Counted from the first letter of the stretch, positions 32,255-46,689 are shown. The stretch is 64,000 nucleotides of DNA from Epiperipatus broadwayi (GCA_028023455.1 JAQFVV010006306.1:735001-799000); one strand, 5' to 3'. Numbers and translations are program-made. Notes: a model not told the origin generated them from the sequence alone.

Positions 32255-34958
32255 AAATACAAGTTTTCTATCTGATAGGTGGTAAAATATACACATTTAT
32301 TTATTTTAGCAAAAATAATGATTTACTCCATTAGTAAAATAGCTTAAGGGACAATATTTTTAATAAAATAATATAAAACGAATCTCTTTGATAAGATTAT
32401 TTTGTTTAATTTTTAAAAAATTATGAGTGTAAAATGTTTTTGATCAATAGCTGAATTTGATTGCTGTTAAGTTATACACTCGAGGAAATATTATTGAAGA
32501 TTCTTCTCAAGATTAAATGTAATGTCATTGATTGTATTAAATGAAGCAACCGTATCTAAACACTACTAGTTAAAACATTCGTATAAAAGGAGAATGATTA
32601 TACAGTTTGATGGAGTTATTCCTATTGCAAGTAAGATATAGTGTTTTCAATGAGAAGTTTTTAAAGCATTTTTATTATATGTAATGCATTTGAACAATTG
32701 ATAATATTAACAAACTGAACGGAAGTTACTTAAAAATTAATAGTAGTAAGTTTAATATGTTTTAAGATTTCCATACTGACATCAGTATCAGATACAGATG
32801 AATTACTTTTGGAAATCGCAAATAAACTCCAACAGCATAATTTTTAAAATGCTTAAGAAGTTTCGAGAGATTTGAGGAAAATCTTGGGCCATCTCAGAAG
32901 TCATGTTCTAGTTATTAAGGGATGGGGTGGGCGTGCTTAACTTCAGCTTTCAATTTGCAGTTTTAAATTGAGAATTGGCAAATAAGCGCAGAGTTTTGTG
33001 ATTTTGCTGTCATTGAAAATAACTTTGATATATTAATAAATTAACGAACAACAATAAAATTATTGAAGAAATTATCCCTTATAAGCTTAAAATAATTGGA
33101 AATAACTCATTAAATGATAAAGTTGTATGTAGACATGGATTCTTTCAATCTGCACAATTTGAATATAACACATACATTATTCAAGAAAGTTACACAAAAA
33201 TATTGATAAATGATTAAAAAATTTGATGGATTAATTACCAAGGATCCATGTTTAGCAGCGAAGTAACTACATCAGGTAGGTATTGTTGAAGCAGGTCGTT
33301 CTATAGCTTAGTGAATAAGCTTAGATTATAATACAGGAGGCAGTACAAGTAAATTAAAATTACAGACAGTAGTTATATCTAATATATAGAACAATCTTTA
33401 CTAGGCAATATGCAATGCATTAATTAAATCTTGACTTTAATAGATGAATTGCTTAGAAGTGTGGTGGAAAAGATTGTAACTGAATTATAATGTCATATTT
33501 TGAACGTTATAGATGATAGTGTATGGTTTTGTCTTATCTATATTATAATCTAGAGTTCTGAGGATTGGTTTTTTTATTTAAAAGTATGAAATATTATTAT
33601 CAGCTTTTAAAGTATTTTTTTGTTTTAGACATTGCACGAAAAATGCGTGCAATTATGCATTAATGAATTTCTTAATTGTTTTTAAGCTTAAAAGTCTTAA
33701 TATATAAAGATTTGCTGGCTCACATCTATAGTAATTCATATAGAAGTGTTTCCACATACTAGCCAAGCCTTTAAAGGGTCCCATAAAAACATTCCTTTTT
33801 ATAGGATCTTATAAAGATTTTTCTTCGTCTTTTTTTTTTTTTTAACAAAGTGATTTTACTACTTTATTAACAATTGCTGGTCGGACTTACATTTGTTTTG
33901 CTATAATCTTAATAAATTAAAAGGTTTCTAATCTCTCGCATGCACCTACTGCTGCTTCTCAGACAGCCAATCAGATGTTAAGACAGTTGTCTGTAGCACG
34001 ATCAAGCCACAACACATGACAGAGTTTTTGATAAGAAAAGGATGGTCCCACCCTCTTCTCTACTTAACTTTTTATATATATATATAAGCCAGTCTTAAGC
34101 ATCTTGGCCTGAAAGCGTGAAGCTATAAATATATTAATATATCACTCACTGAGTCTTAATTTACGATAGTACAGCACGAAACCTTAAGTTTACTACGCCG
34201 TAGTTTTCTTGATGTTAATATAAATTATCAGCAATGTATGTAAATAATATTATTGTATAATCTTAGCTAAATTGCTTTTAGTAGTATCTTTTGCAGTTAT
34301 TATTATTAATTTGTTAATTTTTTCTAATAAGAAAAAAGATATTAATGTTTCAAGACACAGTATTATGTCTCCAGTCAGTTTTTCTTAAATTTTATTTTGG
34401 GTCTGGGTGATTTAACGAAAGGTAGTCGTTAATTTTAACTATGAGAAAAAGAATCCAATACTAATAAATCAACAAACATTGGGAAACCACTTATTTGAAT
34501 AATGTAACTAGGGGGTTGGTTCTGATCCATATGCCAGAATGGATTGTTACTTCTTTTTGACATCACTGGAAATTGTATAAGGCTTTCTTACTACTTGCCT
34601 TTTTCCAAAGGTTACTAAGGAAAGTCTAACCACTCGTGCATTGTAGAACATTTGAAAATACTATTTATATATGATCTTTCCAGTTTATGATATGAACTAT
34701 TATATTATGTTAAAAATGATTTTTTAAAGTAATGTAAGATATTTCTTGTTTAAGGATTACGAAATATTAATTAACAGATTATAAATAAAAATAAGCATCT
34801 GTTACAGAAATAACAGGGTTTTTATATATATTTATACATAGTCATATAGTTCAACCTTATCTCACTCTAAGCAAGGGAAGTAGATAATCTGACCATTTTT
34901 AGTAGAAATTGTGGCATAATCAAGAAGTGTAATATTAGTTATGATGAATTTTTTTATG
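32255..34958. other. AT-rich non-coding stretch
   Basis: No gene, RNA or clear repeat is recognised. A TA-repeat run lies at 34072-34088. It lies upstream of the first KAT5 exon seen, so missing upstream KAT5 exons could be here or further left. I could not identify any. Confidence 0.45.
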
Positions 34959-34966
34959 CACTAAAC

Positions 34967-36663
34967 CAGGGATCAGTAACCTTTTAGTAATGTCATGTCG
35001 AATCTATGTTACAATGTTATTCTGTGTGCCAACATGAATCTATCAATCTTATTATATATAGTATAAAAATTAGTCTGGTTATAATGGGCTTCAAAATTAT
35101 ATACTTTTGAAACCCATTATAACTGGATCTTATATTGGTCATTAAATATTTTAAATTACATAGGATCATATGTGAAAAGTACATTTTGTTAAATTATATT
35201 ATGTTTGAAAGATATGATTGAAATTTCCTTTGGCATGGGGAAAATTCATCCTGTTGGTGCTTAAAAAAATGTGTTTTGTATAGCCGATTAATATATAGTA
35301 ATTCAGAATAGGCAAAGTGTCTTAACTTTCAGTGGTTTAATTTAAAAATCTGATTAATCAACTCTAACAAAATAAAAGATGTATTGGTACTCATCGTTTA
35401 GACAGGCCAGCCGCTTGGTGGTGTTCTTATCTTTTAAAAACACACTATTATTACTATTCCGGGGTGACATTTTTAAAACTATTTATGATTGACAACTTAC
35501 TTTATTCTCACATACACTTTACGAATTTTTTCACTCTTCAAAAATGTGTAGGGAAGCATGTGGACAGGATAACAATTTTTAGGACACAATACTACATCAG
35601 TTTACTTGTAAGATGATTATTTGAAAGACAATATTTAAAGAGTTACGGTAACTTAAAGTACAGCTACCCTCAAGTCACATTGTATTAAGTTTTGTTAGCA
35701 TATGGATAAACTGTAACAGCATACATATATAGCTGCTGTTATTCACATGAAAATCAAGTGAATAACAGCATATTTCTGTGCTTTTGCAGAGAAATAATGC
35801 CACCAAACGACTGTCCTGGCTATAAAATAGCCAGAGGCAGCCGCCTAAACCGCATATTTCTGTGCTTTTGCAGAGAAATAATGCCACCAAGCGGTTGACC
35901 TGTCTAAACAATGAGTACCGATGTATTTTTCTAGCATTTGTCAAAAATGTTTCCAAGAAATTTATTTTTGTGATATAAAAAATCAACTTGAAATTGGAAG
36001 TTTTTCATGTATTCTTTTTTTTCTTTAAGACTATGGATATTTGGAATTTTTTTCTATGAGAAATTTGTTTTAATTACACAATAGTCATCTAAAAGAAAAA
36101 GAAAAACAATGATTTTTAACTTCTTTGAGATCTGTACGATATTGTCAAGTCTTGTGTATTTGCAAACTTCATTCATGCATTAACCTGACTATCATTAACT
36201 ATAAACTTTTTTTTTTTCAAATAAGCATGCCAAAACTTAAAAAGTATTATTATATAGTTACAGGTAGAAATTTTTCAAATGAATTAATTGATATAATATT
36301 CTGCCTGAATATAAATTTATTTTAAACACGCAGTTGTGTACAAAAGTATCAAAGGTCAATTGACCATCAAAAAAAAAATCCGGGCAAAATTAATCCTCCC
36401 TGGGGGAAAAAAATTTTCCATCCCACTCAGCTCTTATTTTTATTGAAAATAGCAAAGATCGAGTGTATGTTTATTGTACAAAAGTAATAATTAAACTGCA
36501 TCATGACCTCCATTTACATATGAGTCGCATATGCAAAATGTAGATAAATGATCGCGCAAGCATAATTGAAATATATATTTTTATTATTTCAATTCAGTCA
36601 GAGTGCTATTGATAATCGTTTGTGTGCCACACTTGGCATGCGTGCCCTAGGTTCCCACCCCTG
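34967..36663. mobile_element. hAT-type DNA transposon, non-autonomous (1.7 kb)
   Basis: Ends CAGGGATCAGTAACC and CAGGGGTGGGAACC (read inward) are imperfect terminal inverted repeats. An exact 8-bp target duplication, CACTAAAC, lies at 34959-34966 and 36664-36671. No transposase is encoded. Inside, arms of about 42 bp at 35380-35421 and 35884-35925 are inverted repeats of each other. A 39-bp segment (gcatatttctgtgcttttgc...) is duplicated directly at 35768-35806 and 35852-35890. This inner structure looks like a second element inserted in the hAT. Confidence 0.9.
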
Positions 36664-37005
36664 CACTAAACAATTCGCTTGTAAAGAATATTCATAAAGA
36701 AATATTTGTAACATCAAGCTTTTTTCATAACTCGCGATAATTAAGAAGTTGAAAATGAGTATTTGAGTAACTTGAAACAATAAACCAAAGACTTCATTTG
36801 CCGTTTGATATTCAAATAATTGGTATAGTTATGATACAAGTGTTTCAATGTCAGAAGACATTTAGTCAAGAAATAAATATCTTTTTAAGTTCATATTTAT
36901 TATATTTTACTTTTTATAATGATCAATTTGTGACATGTTTACTGATTTTCCTGTCTAATTTTATCAATAGTTTTTTTTTTTTTAAAGGAAATGAGCTACA
37001 TTTAA

Positions 37006-37750
<745 letters not shown>

Positions 37751-37764
37751 ACTCTTAGAGTAGT

Positions 37765-38140
37765 ACAAAACAGGCAAAACTCTCCGTACAGTAGTGCCAC
37801 TCAGTGCAAGCCAGAGTAATCAATGGATGCAAGAAGGTTTGTGCAAAAATTTTTATCTAGAGTCTACTTATCCAATATCTTCAGACTAGTTTCTAGCTTG
37901 TGGCTTTCGTCAGTGAGGAACCTTGGATCTAGGTGCAGTGCTTTTAGATCTAAAGCTCCTCACTGATGAAAGTCACAAGATAGAAACTAGTCTGGGGATA
38001 TTGGATGAGTAGGCACAAAATAGGGATTTTATGCATAAACCTTCTTGCATCCATTGATTACTCGGGCTTGCACTGAGTGACACTACTGTATGGAGAGTTT
38101 TGCCTGTTTTAACAGCTTGAGCAAGCATAAGAAATTGTGA
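37765..38140. mobile_element. Foldback family F1, copy 8, in KAT5 intron
   Basis: The left arm (acaggcaaaactctccgtac) and right arm (tggagagttttgcctgtttt) are both present with a short spacer. The right-hand tail is cut after aagaaattgtgatcgt, and no target duplication was found. Confidence 0.8.
37949..38005 (+). ncRNA. Hammerhead-like motif in sense orientation in KAT5 intron (F1 copy 8)
   Basis: TCTAA, loop, TCCTCA, CTGATGA, hairpin AGT-CACAA-GAT, GAAAC, TA, GTC, TGGGGA, TA, TTGGA. Stem I pairs throughout and the core is complete, but stem II is damaged (one G-A mismatch and one wobble). It lies on the KAT5 sense strand. Confidence 0.45.
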
Positions 38141-38144
38141 TCGT

Positions 38145-40690
38145 CTTCAAGAAAACGAATCCATAAATAAGTATTTGTCAGAAGTTGTGCTCAGGTATAA
38201 ATAGCTCCACAGAGATAGTGGCCTGTAGATCAGATACAAAGATTACATTGAATAACAAATATGCAGTGCCTGACTAAGAGTATCTTCTGCTGTCTTGTAA
38301 GATAGGATATTGATTTTTGAAAGGCAAGAACGAAAGGCAAGAACTTTTTTATCTTGCAAACTTTCCTTTCTGCCATCTTTTTTTTTTTACTTCTTTTACT
38401 CAAATAAATTAGTGTGAGCCTGGTTGTCACGAGCCTCTTAAGTCAGAAGTTATTTCCCCATATTAATCGTGATAATGGAATTGTGTATTTATGCAATCAT
38501 ATTTTCATTTTTTAACTACACAAGCAGTTGCTTTTTTAAAACTCATATCCTCGAGAATTAGAAAGCAATGACAGGGACAAGTTTAGTGAAATGGCAGTAT
38601 TTAGTTGTGATCTTTGTTTGGGATAATAAAATCATTAATAAGTCAGTTTGGAAAAGTATTAAGACAGATGTTTCAGCAAGCCAAAAATTATGTATTAAAG
38701 CAATCCTATTTAGAGATCCCCCTGTCTATCATAGAAATGGAAATGTATAAAAAAGAAATCTCTCACACAATCAAGCTATGTTGTCATGTCTGGTAGAATG
38801 TTTACTAAAGCACTAAAAATAATATCAGTAGGAAGCAGAGATAATAGTAAGGATAATTATCATAACTATTTTTTTGCTAAATATAGGTATGTCAAATGTG
38901 AGAACTAAAAACTCCACATCCTGATTGGAGGACGTCTCCAGTAACTAAGGTGCTGTCAGTAAGTTCAATATAGCTGCTTTTAATGAAATGTAGGTAGTTG
39001 ATCTCATGTTTTTATTCAATTATATATTATTATCATGTACAAAAATTAGTCTGTTAGTTTTTGTGGGTTTTTTTAAAAATATATAGTTAAATAATGAGTG
39101 TGGTGGCTGCAGACAATTTTTAAGATGTTCTGGCAATTTTCTAGATTATTCAAATGAAATTTTTATTTGCATAAATTTAAATTATTTACCATAATTGATG
39201 TGAGATGGTTTATGCATTCATTTATTTCTCAGTCCATTTATTTCAGTTGTATTCTTCTTCACATGGATTACTTTAAATTTAATTTAAGGCCATTAGGTTG
39301 GCTATCCATTTTAGATTCTTATTTATTTTTACAGCAATGGTAACTTACATATTTGATAGATCTTTTATGGGAAAGATGGATGTAATGAATTCTTCTAGCA
39401 CCATACTACTTCAAACGTTCTTAATATTTTTTTTATAAATTTGTTTTAAATAAATTTGTATGGCGAATTGTTTGTGAGGCAAAGAGGGTTTGAGAATCAA
39501 AATTATACAATGAAGATAATAGTTGCATCCAATTAATAAACACAAATTTTTATCGCCTTATATATATTGGAACAATAACTGTCTGTATCAACAGAAGCAG
39601 CAAATCACGTAAATAAAATAATATGAAACTAGGGATTATTTATCTAGAATCATATTTCTTACAAACATTTATTTAATTGGCTACGGTGCACTCCTGACAT
39701 AACGCATAGGAGAATATGTTCTCAGAGCTATGGTGGGATTTCTACAGGTCGTGTGTGGAGTATTTATTGCTTTATTTTACCAGTAAGTGTTATATATAAG
39801 CTATGCGCAATTTGTGTGTTTTTCAAGAAATAACAAAATGTTTTAATTCCATTAGTACAGTAATGAATATATGAAATAATCGGAAATAATAAATTATTAG
39901 AATCTTCTCCATGAATTTCCTTTCTTGAGTACTTTTCGCTCCAATGATTGCAATAAAAGTTTGAATGCTTTCTTTTTTTTACGATTTCATGTTATAACTT
40001 TTTGTATACAAAAGAATTATATTTATTTATTTCTAGATAGCTTTCTGGAGATAATTTTAAATACTGTATTATTGTAGAATGTGAAACAGTTATTATATAC
40101 CAAAGAATTCAAGTTTCAATATTATATTTTTTTCATTCTTCTATGCGTAAGAAAATAATATCATTTCTAACAAGTTTGAAAATAGATTTCATTCTTTAAA
40201 AGTTCATAAATATGCTTTTCCTATGCTTATCTTGAATATTCATAAATAACAAAACAATATCAAAGCATGAACAATTCTGACTTTAAAATATCTTACCATT
40301 ATCCGAAGAACTTTTTTACTCTTTAGTGTATTTTTCCTCTTTTCAAAATCATTAAATGAAAAGCCAAAAGTAATTATATAAGGCATTCATATCCGTATTT
40401 CTACTTTAATTATCCTTTTACGGAATTCCATTCACTAATAGTAGTTTTAAAATGAATTGAAAAGGAATGTAAAGTAAACAATTGCAACCAGGGTTGGAAA
40501 TAATGAGCTATATTTACTTTAACTTAGTACTTCATTTTCTGTCTAAACCTTAATATAATGAATTTTTCCAGCACTTTAAGTGAATCTTCTAACATATAAA
40601 AAGGATTATTTAATAGTTCATTTATTTTCGCTTTCTTTTTCCTGCTTCGAAGAAGAGTGGGAGAGAGAATAAGAAAAAAAATGTATCTCT
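38145..40690. other. KAT5 intron, AT-rich, no gene
   Basis: Two overlapping open frames at 38568-38796 show no domain I recognise. Several poly-T runs occur. Nothing else is supported. Confidence 0.5.
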
Positions 40691-40706
40691 TAATATTTTT
40701 TTAAAT

Positions 40707-40882
40707 ACAGCAAAACTCTCCATATAGTAGTGCCATCTTGTGCTAACAAGAGCAATCAATGGATGCCAGAAGGCTTGTGCATAAAATCCCCATCTACTGC
40801 CTACTCATCCAATATCCCCAGACTAGTTTCTGGCTTGTTATTGTGCTAGTATGAGATAGTGATCATGTGATGTTTAGTGGTT
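40707..40882. mobile_element. Foldback family F1, copy 9 (176 bp, 13-bp TSD)
   Basis: A truncated copy keeping acagcaaaactctccatat, part of the left arm up to stem II of the ribozyme motif, and the fixed tail gatgtttagtggttt. The 13-bp repeat TATTTTTTTAAAT lies at 40694-40706 and 40883-40895. Because these flanks are low-complexity, they are weaker evidence than those of copies 4, 5 and 6. Confidence 0.8.
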
Positions 40883-40889
40883 TATTTTT

Positions 40890-41950
40890 TTAAATTGATT
40901 TACATGTCAACACTTTAACTGTGCTTTATAAATGTTTTGGAGGTCATCTCCATAATAAATTCAACGTATTTTATTTCTAATGAAAGTGAAAATTAAATAA
41001 ATGAATATCTCATAGTATATTTTTGGAATATACAATAATGTAATGTTGGTGTAGTCAATATAATCACTACAATATATATTGCAATGGATAGCAGATGATC
41101 TGCAGATATAGCCAACATTAATCACCACAGGGCACCTCTAGTTTTACAATCTAGAATTTCCTATTTCTGCTTGTTGCTAATAGAATTTTATTGCTCAGTA
41201 AAGCCATTCTTCATATGATGTTTAATATACTGATATATATAGGAAATTTATGTTTACAGGTGAAAATATCCAACTATAATCTCCTATCTTAATCACTACT
41301 AGTATTTTTGTATTTATGCCCTAGACCTGGGAGAATTTTGAGATTCCTTTGAATATTTTGTTCACCATTGTATAAGAGTATATCTTTGACATAATGATAG
41401 GCAATAAATAAACGTTAGGTTAAAACAAATAAATAAATATTTATTGCAAACTCATTACTATTATATTCCAATCTTCAACATAGATATTCTTGCAGTTATA
41501 TTTACAAATAACTTTGTAATTTGAAATCTATAAGATAAAATCATATATCAATAGGCCGTAACTCTAAAATTTAATGTCGTGTATCAATATGAATATAACA
41601 TTTTTATACAGCCTTCTGCATATTATTGAATCATATATTAATATATTGATAATGTATTTAGTTTTATATGAATAGGTTAGTTCTACATATCAAATCGTAT
41701 TGTTTCAGAACTCAGTATTATAGCAGGTGAACCTAACGCAGATTCTAGTCGGGCAATCTTATAATAATCACTCTTACGAATAGTAACGTTTTTTAGTCCT
41801 CTTCACAATATATATTCAAAAATGATGCTCATCACATACCCAAAACTCTCTTTTAACATATAGGAACATGGGCTTCAAAATCACCATAAAAATGAATCAT
41901 ATATGTTATAAACTTCATGTAACTTTCATTATTTTACAAACTAGGTAGAC
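40890..41950. other. KAT5 intron, AT-rich, no gene
   Basis: No repeat or open frame with a recognisable motif was found. Confidence 0.5.
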
Positions 41951-41952
41951 AT

Positions 41953-42555
41953 AAGCAATACATATATCAATTCACTCCCAACATTACAAAATTTTTAGCT
42001 ACCCCCCCCCCCCGTGAAATAAATGTTTAGAGGTTGCATCTCAAAACAGCTAATTCAAAAAGATATCTCCTTGAACTATAGACTGCAAAGATATTAAATA
42101 TTGAAACATGAAATAATTCAAACAGAGAGCATGAAATTACAGAAGCCAACGATCTTTAAACGTTTATTTCACAGAGGGCATAGCTGAAAATTTCTTAACA
42201 TTGGGGGTGATTTGATTATTTATTTCAAATAATAGTATGCATTGGAAATATTTTCATATATATTTGTGTTTGGAAGATTTTAAAGATTAAAAAATAACTT
42301 TAGTCTGTCTTTGTGTAAGTATAACAAATATGCTTGTTTAGAAGCAGTTTAAAAATCATTACTTATGTAATTTCTTGCTCTCTGTTTGAATTAGGTCACG
42401 TTTCAATATTTAATATCATTGCAGCCTATAGTTCAAAGAGATACATTTTTGAATTAGTTGTTTTGAGATGCAGTCTAAACTTTTATTTCACTGAGGGCGT
42501 AGCTGAAAGCTTCTTAACGTTGGGAGTGATTTAGCAATACATATGTATACTAGAA
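41953..42555. repeat. Large inverted repeat with partial internal duplication
   Basis: The left arm (about 41953-42145) runs from tcactcccaacatt through ctaattcaaaaagatatctc to aattcaaacagagagcat. It pairs with the right arm (about 42360-42550), which ends ttaacgttgggagtgattt. A partial direct copy of the right terminus (catagctgaaaatttcttaa) lies at 42180-42215. A run of 12 C is at 42002-42013. The + strand open frame at 42334-42534 is a translation of this repeat. Confidence 0.8.
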
Positions 42556-42559
42556 GTGT

Positions 42560-43295
42560 AATTCCATTTAAAAAATTTAATCAATAAATTCAAATCTACT
42601 TTAATCAAATTAAGAAGATAAACGCATGATCCCAGACATTAGTTTTAATAGGTTACCAACCAGTTATTAAGCCCCTCCCTCCATCCTTTCTTTAATATTT
42701 GTTCCTAAAAAATATTTAATAAATCTGATACTATTACTGGATGGTAAATTTCCAAAAATGATTTCCATTAATTATTTCCATAATAATTTTGGCTTATCAC
42801 ATAATAACTTGATAATAAATATGACATTGAGAACCAGCACAAAGTATAAGACGATTTTATTACTAGGCAATTTTTATTAATTTTTTTTATCTAATGGAAT
42901 GTTAATACTTTAATTGCTAAGGAAAAGTTATAGTAATAAATTTCTATTTTTGGATTAATGAAAGATTTATAACAAAAGAAATAATATGTACAGCAAAATA
43001 TAATTAAAGATTACAGATTACAATTATAATATTAATATTAGTTTTTTGTTTTGATAACACAATATATACAATGCATTCGCATTTCTGATTTCTAAAGTTT
43101 AATTACATTATGATGAATCTTAATACATCCTGTTTAGTTTTTAGTTTAAATTCAGGTATTAATTAGAATTCTTTAAAATAAATCTTTTATCTTTTTATTT
43201 TTAACAAAGGAAAACATTTTTTGATTCTTAAAAAAAAAAAGAAGTCAACTTGTTAGAAACTATTTTACTAAAACATTAAAGTAAATTTCTGTAGA
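42560..43295. other. KAT5 intron, AT-rich, no gene
   Basis: No feature recognised. Confidence 0.5.
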
Positions 43296-43299
43296 TATT

Positions 43300-43900
43300 G
43301 TTCCGAACCTCCTTTGCATTCAACGTATAATATCTCAACTTTTGTTGATAAACATTGATTAGAATAGAATACATATTGTTTATCAAACTGCAAATATACA
43401 GTACTTTTCAACATGCACATGTATATATAACACAAACACACATATATATATATATAAACAAAATTTTAAAACATAATAATTACTAAAAAATTGAAAAACT
43501 CACGTTTACATACATTTTATTAATTTGGTTCACTCATGCTTTCACCGAAGCAAGAATATAAAAAAAAAATAATTTAGTATTTTTATTTTTAAAATAAAGT
43601 AAACTGAGCGATATTTTTTTTTTCAAAAACTTTCTTCGCTTAATAGAAACTTATTAGACTAACAACAATTTTTTAGTTTTTTTGTTTTTTTTCAGTCAGT
43701 ATTATCTTTATGTAGGTTTTAAAATTTTGTAAAACTACTAACATTAATCCTAGAAAATAATTTATTATCCAAAATACGCATCAAATTCGGGAAGAATAAT
43801 TAACAAAGAATAAAATGTATATGTTTTCAGCATAAACTGAAGAAATTTTACGAATATAAATAATTATGTACGGTGCTCAGAGAATATAACATTTGTGATT
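43300..43900. repeat. Dispersed repeat D1, copy 2
   Basis: Matches 23870-24242 and 26835-27200 in order. It shows the empty site into which LINE-B inserted in the other copy. Shared landmarks are tgataaacattgattagaat, cacatattgtttatcaaac-like text, cttttcaacatgcacatgta and gtatttttatttttaaaata. Confidence 0.7.
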
Positions 43901-43902
43901 AT

Positions 43903-44030
43903 TATTTTTTTTTTTTGTTTTTTTATTTATATTTTTTTTTTTTATGTGTCAAAGCATTGGCTGGGAAGCGAACTCCGGGACAAGTGCTTGTAAGGCAGCT
44001 GCGCTAATCACTCGGCTAGCTGGCTGTATT
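43903..44030 (-). mobile_element. tRNA-derived SINE, copy 1
   Basis: Read on the minus strand, a tRNA-like head with agccgagtgattagcgc (box A region), tgccttacaagca (anticodon-arm region) and gagttcgcttccc (box B) is followed by a short tail, tttgacacat, and an A-rich end. The acceptor-stem ends have diverged. Transcription by RNA polymerase III is expected for this class. Confidence 0.75.
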
Positions 44031-44039
44031 ATCTTTTAA

Positions 44040-45750
44040 TTTTAATGTATAACATTCGACTAACTTCCTCCATTGCTAACTAGATAACAAATATGAAATA
44101 GATATTTCTATCTATTTCAGTATTAACATTTTTACAGCTAAGAATCAATCCAGAAATCTAGTTTTAACATCTCCAATCCTTACTTTCTATAAGCAGTCCT
44201 AGATTTAATTGACCCGTTCCACTAATAATATGATCCATTATATACATACTGATATAACATTTTATTTCTGTAGTAGAAACATTAAAGAGGTGAGGAATAT
44301 ATGACAGGAAGGGAATATCAGTTTCATAAGCCTGTGAAAAGTCTGGCATATTTGCTGAATTTAAAAGGGGTCACGTTTAAGATTGATCTATAGTATAATT
44401 TTAGTACAAATGATAATGACTTTTGTTTAATAATTAATGTAATATGTTTTTGTTTAGTCTTCGGTAACTTTTAGTTTGGATAGCATATGAGTCAATTTAA
44501 ATACCTTGATAACTTATTAGATAGAAGTGTGAATTTGAATATATTAGGTGTAACAAAGATTTCAGCGAACTACTCTTTAACAAGTTAAAATATAGGATAT
44601 TTCAAAGTAATTGTAATAAATATTACAACAAAATTAATGGTTTGTAGGGCTGTCAGTTTGTACGGAAGTAAGACAAAAACTTCTTTGCATACTGTAAAAG
44701 TTTAAAATTATGATCACCAAATCATGGGATCAATTTTGGAATCTACTATTTTAAATGCATGTTATTGAATGAATACCAGATTTTTTTAAAAAAGGGTCTT
44801 ATAACGGACATGAGCATGTTTTTTGTCTGATAGACTTCATTTGGATTATAAAAATTATCTTGAAAACATTCTAAAGAAATGCAACATTGATTTCTTCAAT
44901 TTAAAAATCATAATTGGGATTAGGACACAGCGGAGAGCTATTATCAGGCAAAGTGTTAAGTTTTTCAAAAACTAAAGATTGCTGCAGACACATTTATTTC
45001 TCATAGCTCACTGCAGGCCAAATAATTTATGCATGTGATTGAACTCAGAGAAGTTTTTATTCTTACCTTATCCTCTAGTTGGCATTTAATTAAACATTTT
45101 GAATAATCAATATGTAAAACTTGTGTCTCCCAACAATTAACTAAATATCCTACTTCTAAGATAAATAGACTAAGTTTTCTAACATATAGACAATGTTATT
45201 TTGAACACTTAGAAGATAAACAGTGCTTTGATGTAAGGATGCAAAAATCCACTTTAATGCTTCTTTATTTAACTGTGGTCTTCATTTCGCATGGCAGAAG
45301 TTTTTACAAGTCTTAAAATCTCACTTAATGGCAGAATGTTCCAAAGCAAGACATATTGCAGCCATTGTTCATGTATATATATTTTTTCAACATTTGGTCC
45401 ACATATTTATTCTTTATTTGAAAGATTGCCTAACCTTGCAACAACTATTTTTTTATATTTTCTTTCTTAACCAATAAATTGTTTTTTATTATTATTTGTA
45501 TAACAATGACTATTAAAGTCATATATTCTTTTAACCAACGGCATCCCATTTCCTATTATCAATCAAATTATGTTTTCAGTTCTGTGTAATCTTTATAATT
45601 TGCAAAACTTGCAATTAATATTATTAACAGTGATGATGATAAAGTAATATGACCCCACTAAAATAATATTTATTATAAAGTGCAGATTAATCAATCCAAT
45701 GTCTTTGGATTAATTAGCATGCAACCTCTAATATCAAGGCATAAAATCTT
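44040..45750. other. KAT5 intron, AT-rich, no gene
   Basis: Nothing recognised. The minus-strand open frame at 44164-44349 has no known motif. Confidence 0.5.
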
Positions 45751-45754
45751 ATTC

Positions 45755-46131
45755 TTTTTTCTCAGTGATGAAAGCTTTTATTCATCAAAAAGACAAAATA
45801 CACAACAGCTAAAAAAAGGTTTACGAAGAGATAATTACATGGAAAAATGAAATTCAAGTACAAAATGGTGAAGGAGAAGAGAATACGTATGATATGGGAA
45901 AGGGATATGGAAAAGGTGTGCAGTCCAGGCAAGGAAGAGTCTTTGGTAAGGAGCAATGTTGATAGGCTTGGTTGCCCTGGTGGATTGGTAGGAGGATCCG
46001 TATGTGACATTAACTTTGGAGGAATTGCTATATGTTAAGCCTTTAGAGGTTTCAGGGATGGATGGGGAGATTTCTGAGTAACGCTTAAATGTAACAGACT
46101 GATTTTTACCTTTGATAGAGCAAACCACAGC
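45755..46131 (-). CDS. Candidate 3'-terminal exon or retrocopy of an unknown gene
   Basis: The minus strand has an acceptor-like site (pyrimidine tract ttttcctccctttcag, exon from 46131 down). An open frame of 98 codons follows that begins AVVCSIKGKNQSVTFKRY and includes SIPETSKGLTYSNSSK and ATKPINIAPYQRLF. An AATAAA signal is at 45777-45782. Base composition is less AT-rich than the surroundings and the residues are mixed, unlike translations of random AT-rich DNA. I do not recognise the family. A gene nested antisense in the KAT5 intron, a processed retrocopy or a coding remnant of a transposon are all possible. The frame is also open upstream of the acceptor to about 46195. Confidence 0.35.
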
Positions 46132-46199
46132 CTGAAAGGGAGGAAAATCCAGAAGGCAAGGAGATGGAGTCTTTGAAATAAGTTCTAAGGCATTTTAAT

Positions 46200-46685
46200 C
46201 TTAAAATAGATTCGCACTTGATTAGCAAAGGCAAATACCGTGCTATCAGTGTCCTTAAAATATCTGCTAATAATGTATGGTGGAACGACTATACAAAATT
46301 TTTAACGCTAATTTTATAATAGCCACGGATAATGATCAGACTGGATTCTATATTAAGTACAAGCCTTTATATAGATCCAGCCATATTCTCTGATCATCTC
46401 TCCACATTTATATGCTATTATTCTAATGAAATATAAAAATAATATACTTGTACAGCAGATGAGAAAATTTATGAGAAACGAGTTCTTAATTATAACAATA
46501 AATTTATTTAATACGCCAATAGAATATAAACAATATAATTTTTATATTTACACAATCAACCCAATGAAGTATGACATATACATGACAGAAAATATTTTAA
46601 AATTAATATTTTCATTTCTATTATATCTATGAAATTATATATAACAAAGAGGAAAAAATATCAGTTTTTATTTATTGAAATTGAA
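46200..46685. other. KAT5 intron, AT-rich, no gene
   Basis: The + strand open frame at 46426-46632 is AT-rich and without a known motif. Confidence 0.5.
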
Positions 46686-46689
46686 TATA

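Noticed and set aside
42334-42534. Open frame of 66 codons on the + strand
   Set aside because: It lies wholly in a large inverted repeat arm and has no motif, so it is a repeat translation.
45847-46038. Open frame of 63 codons on the + strand, opposite the candidate exon
   Set aside because: It is the shadow of the longer minus-strand frame, which has an acceptor-like site and a polyadenylation signal.
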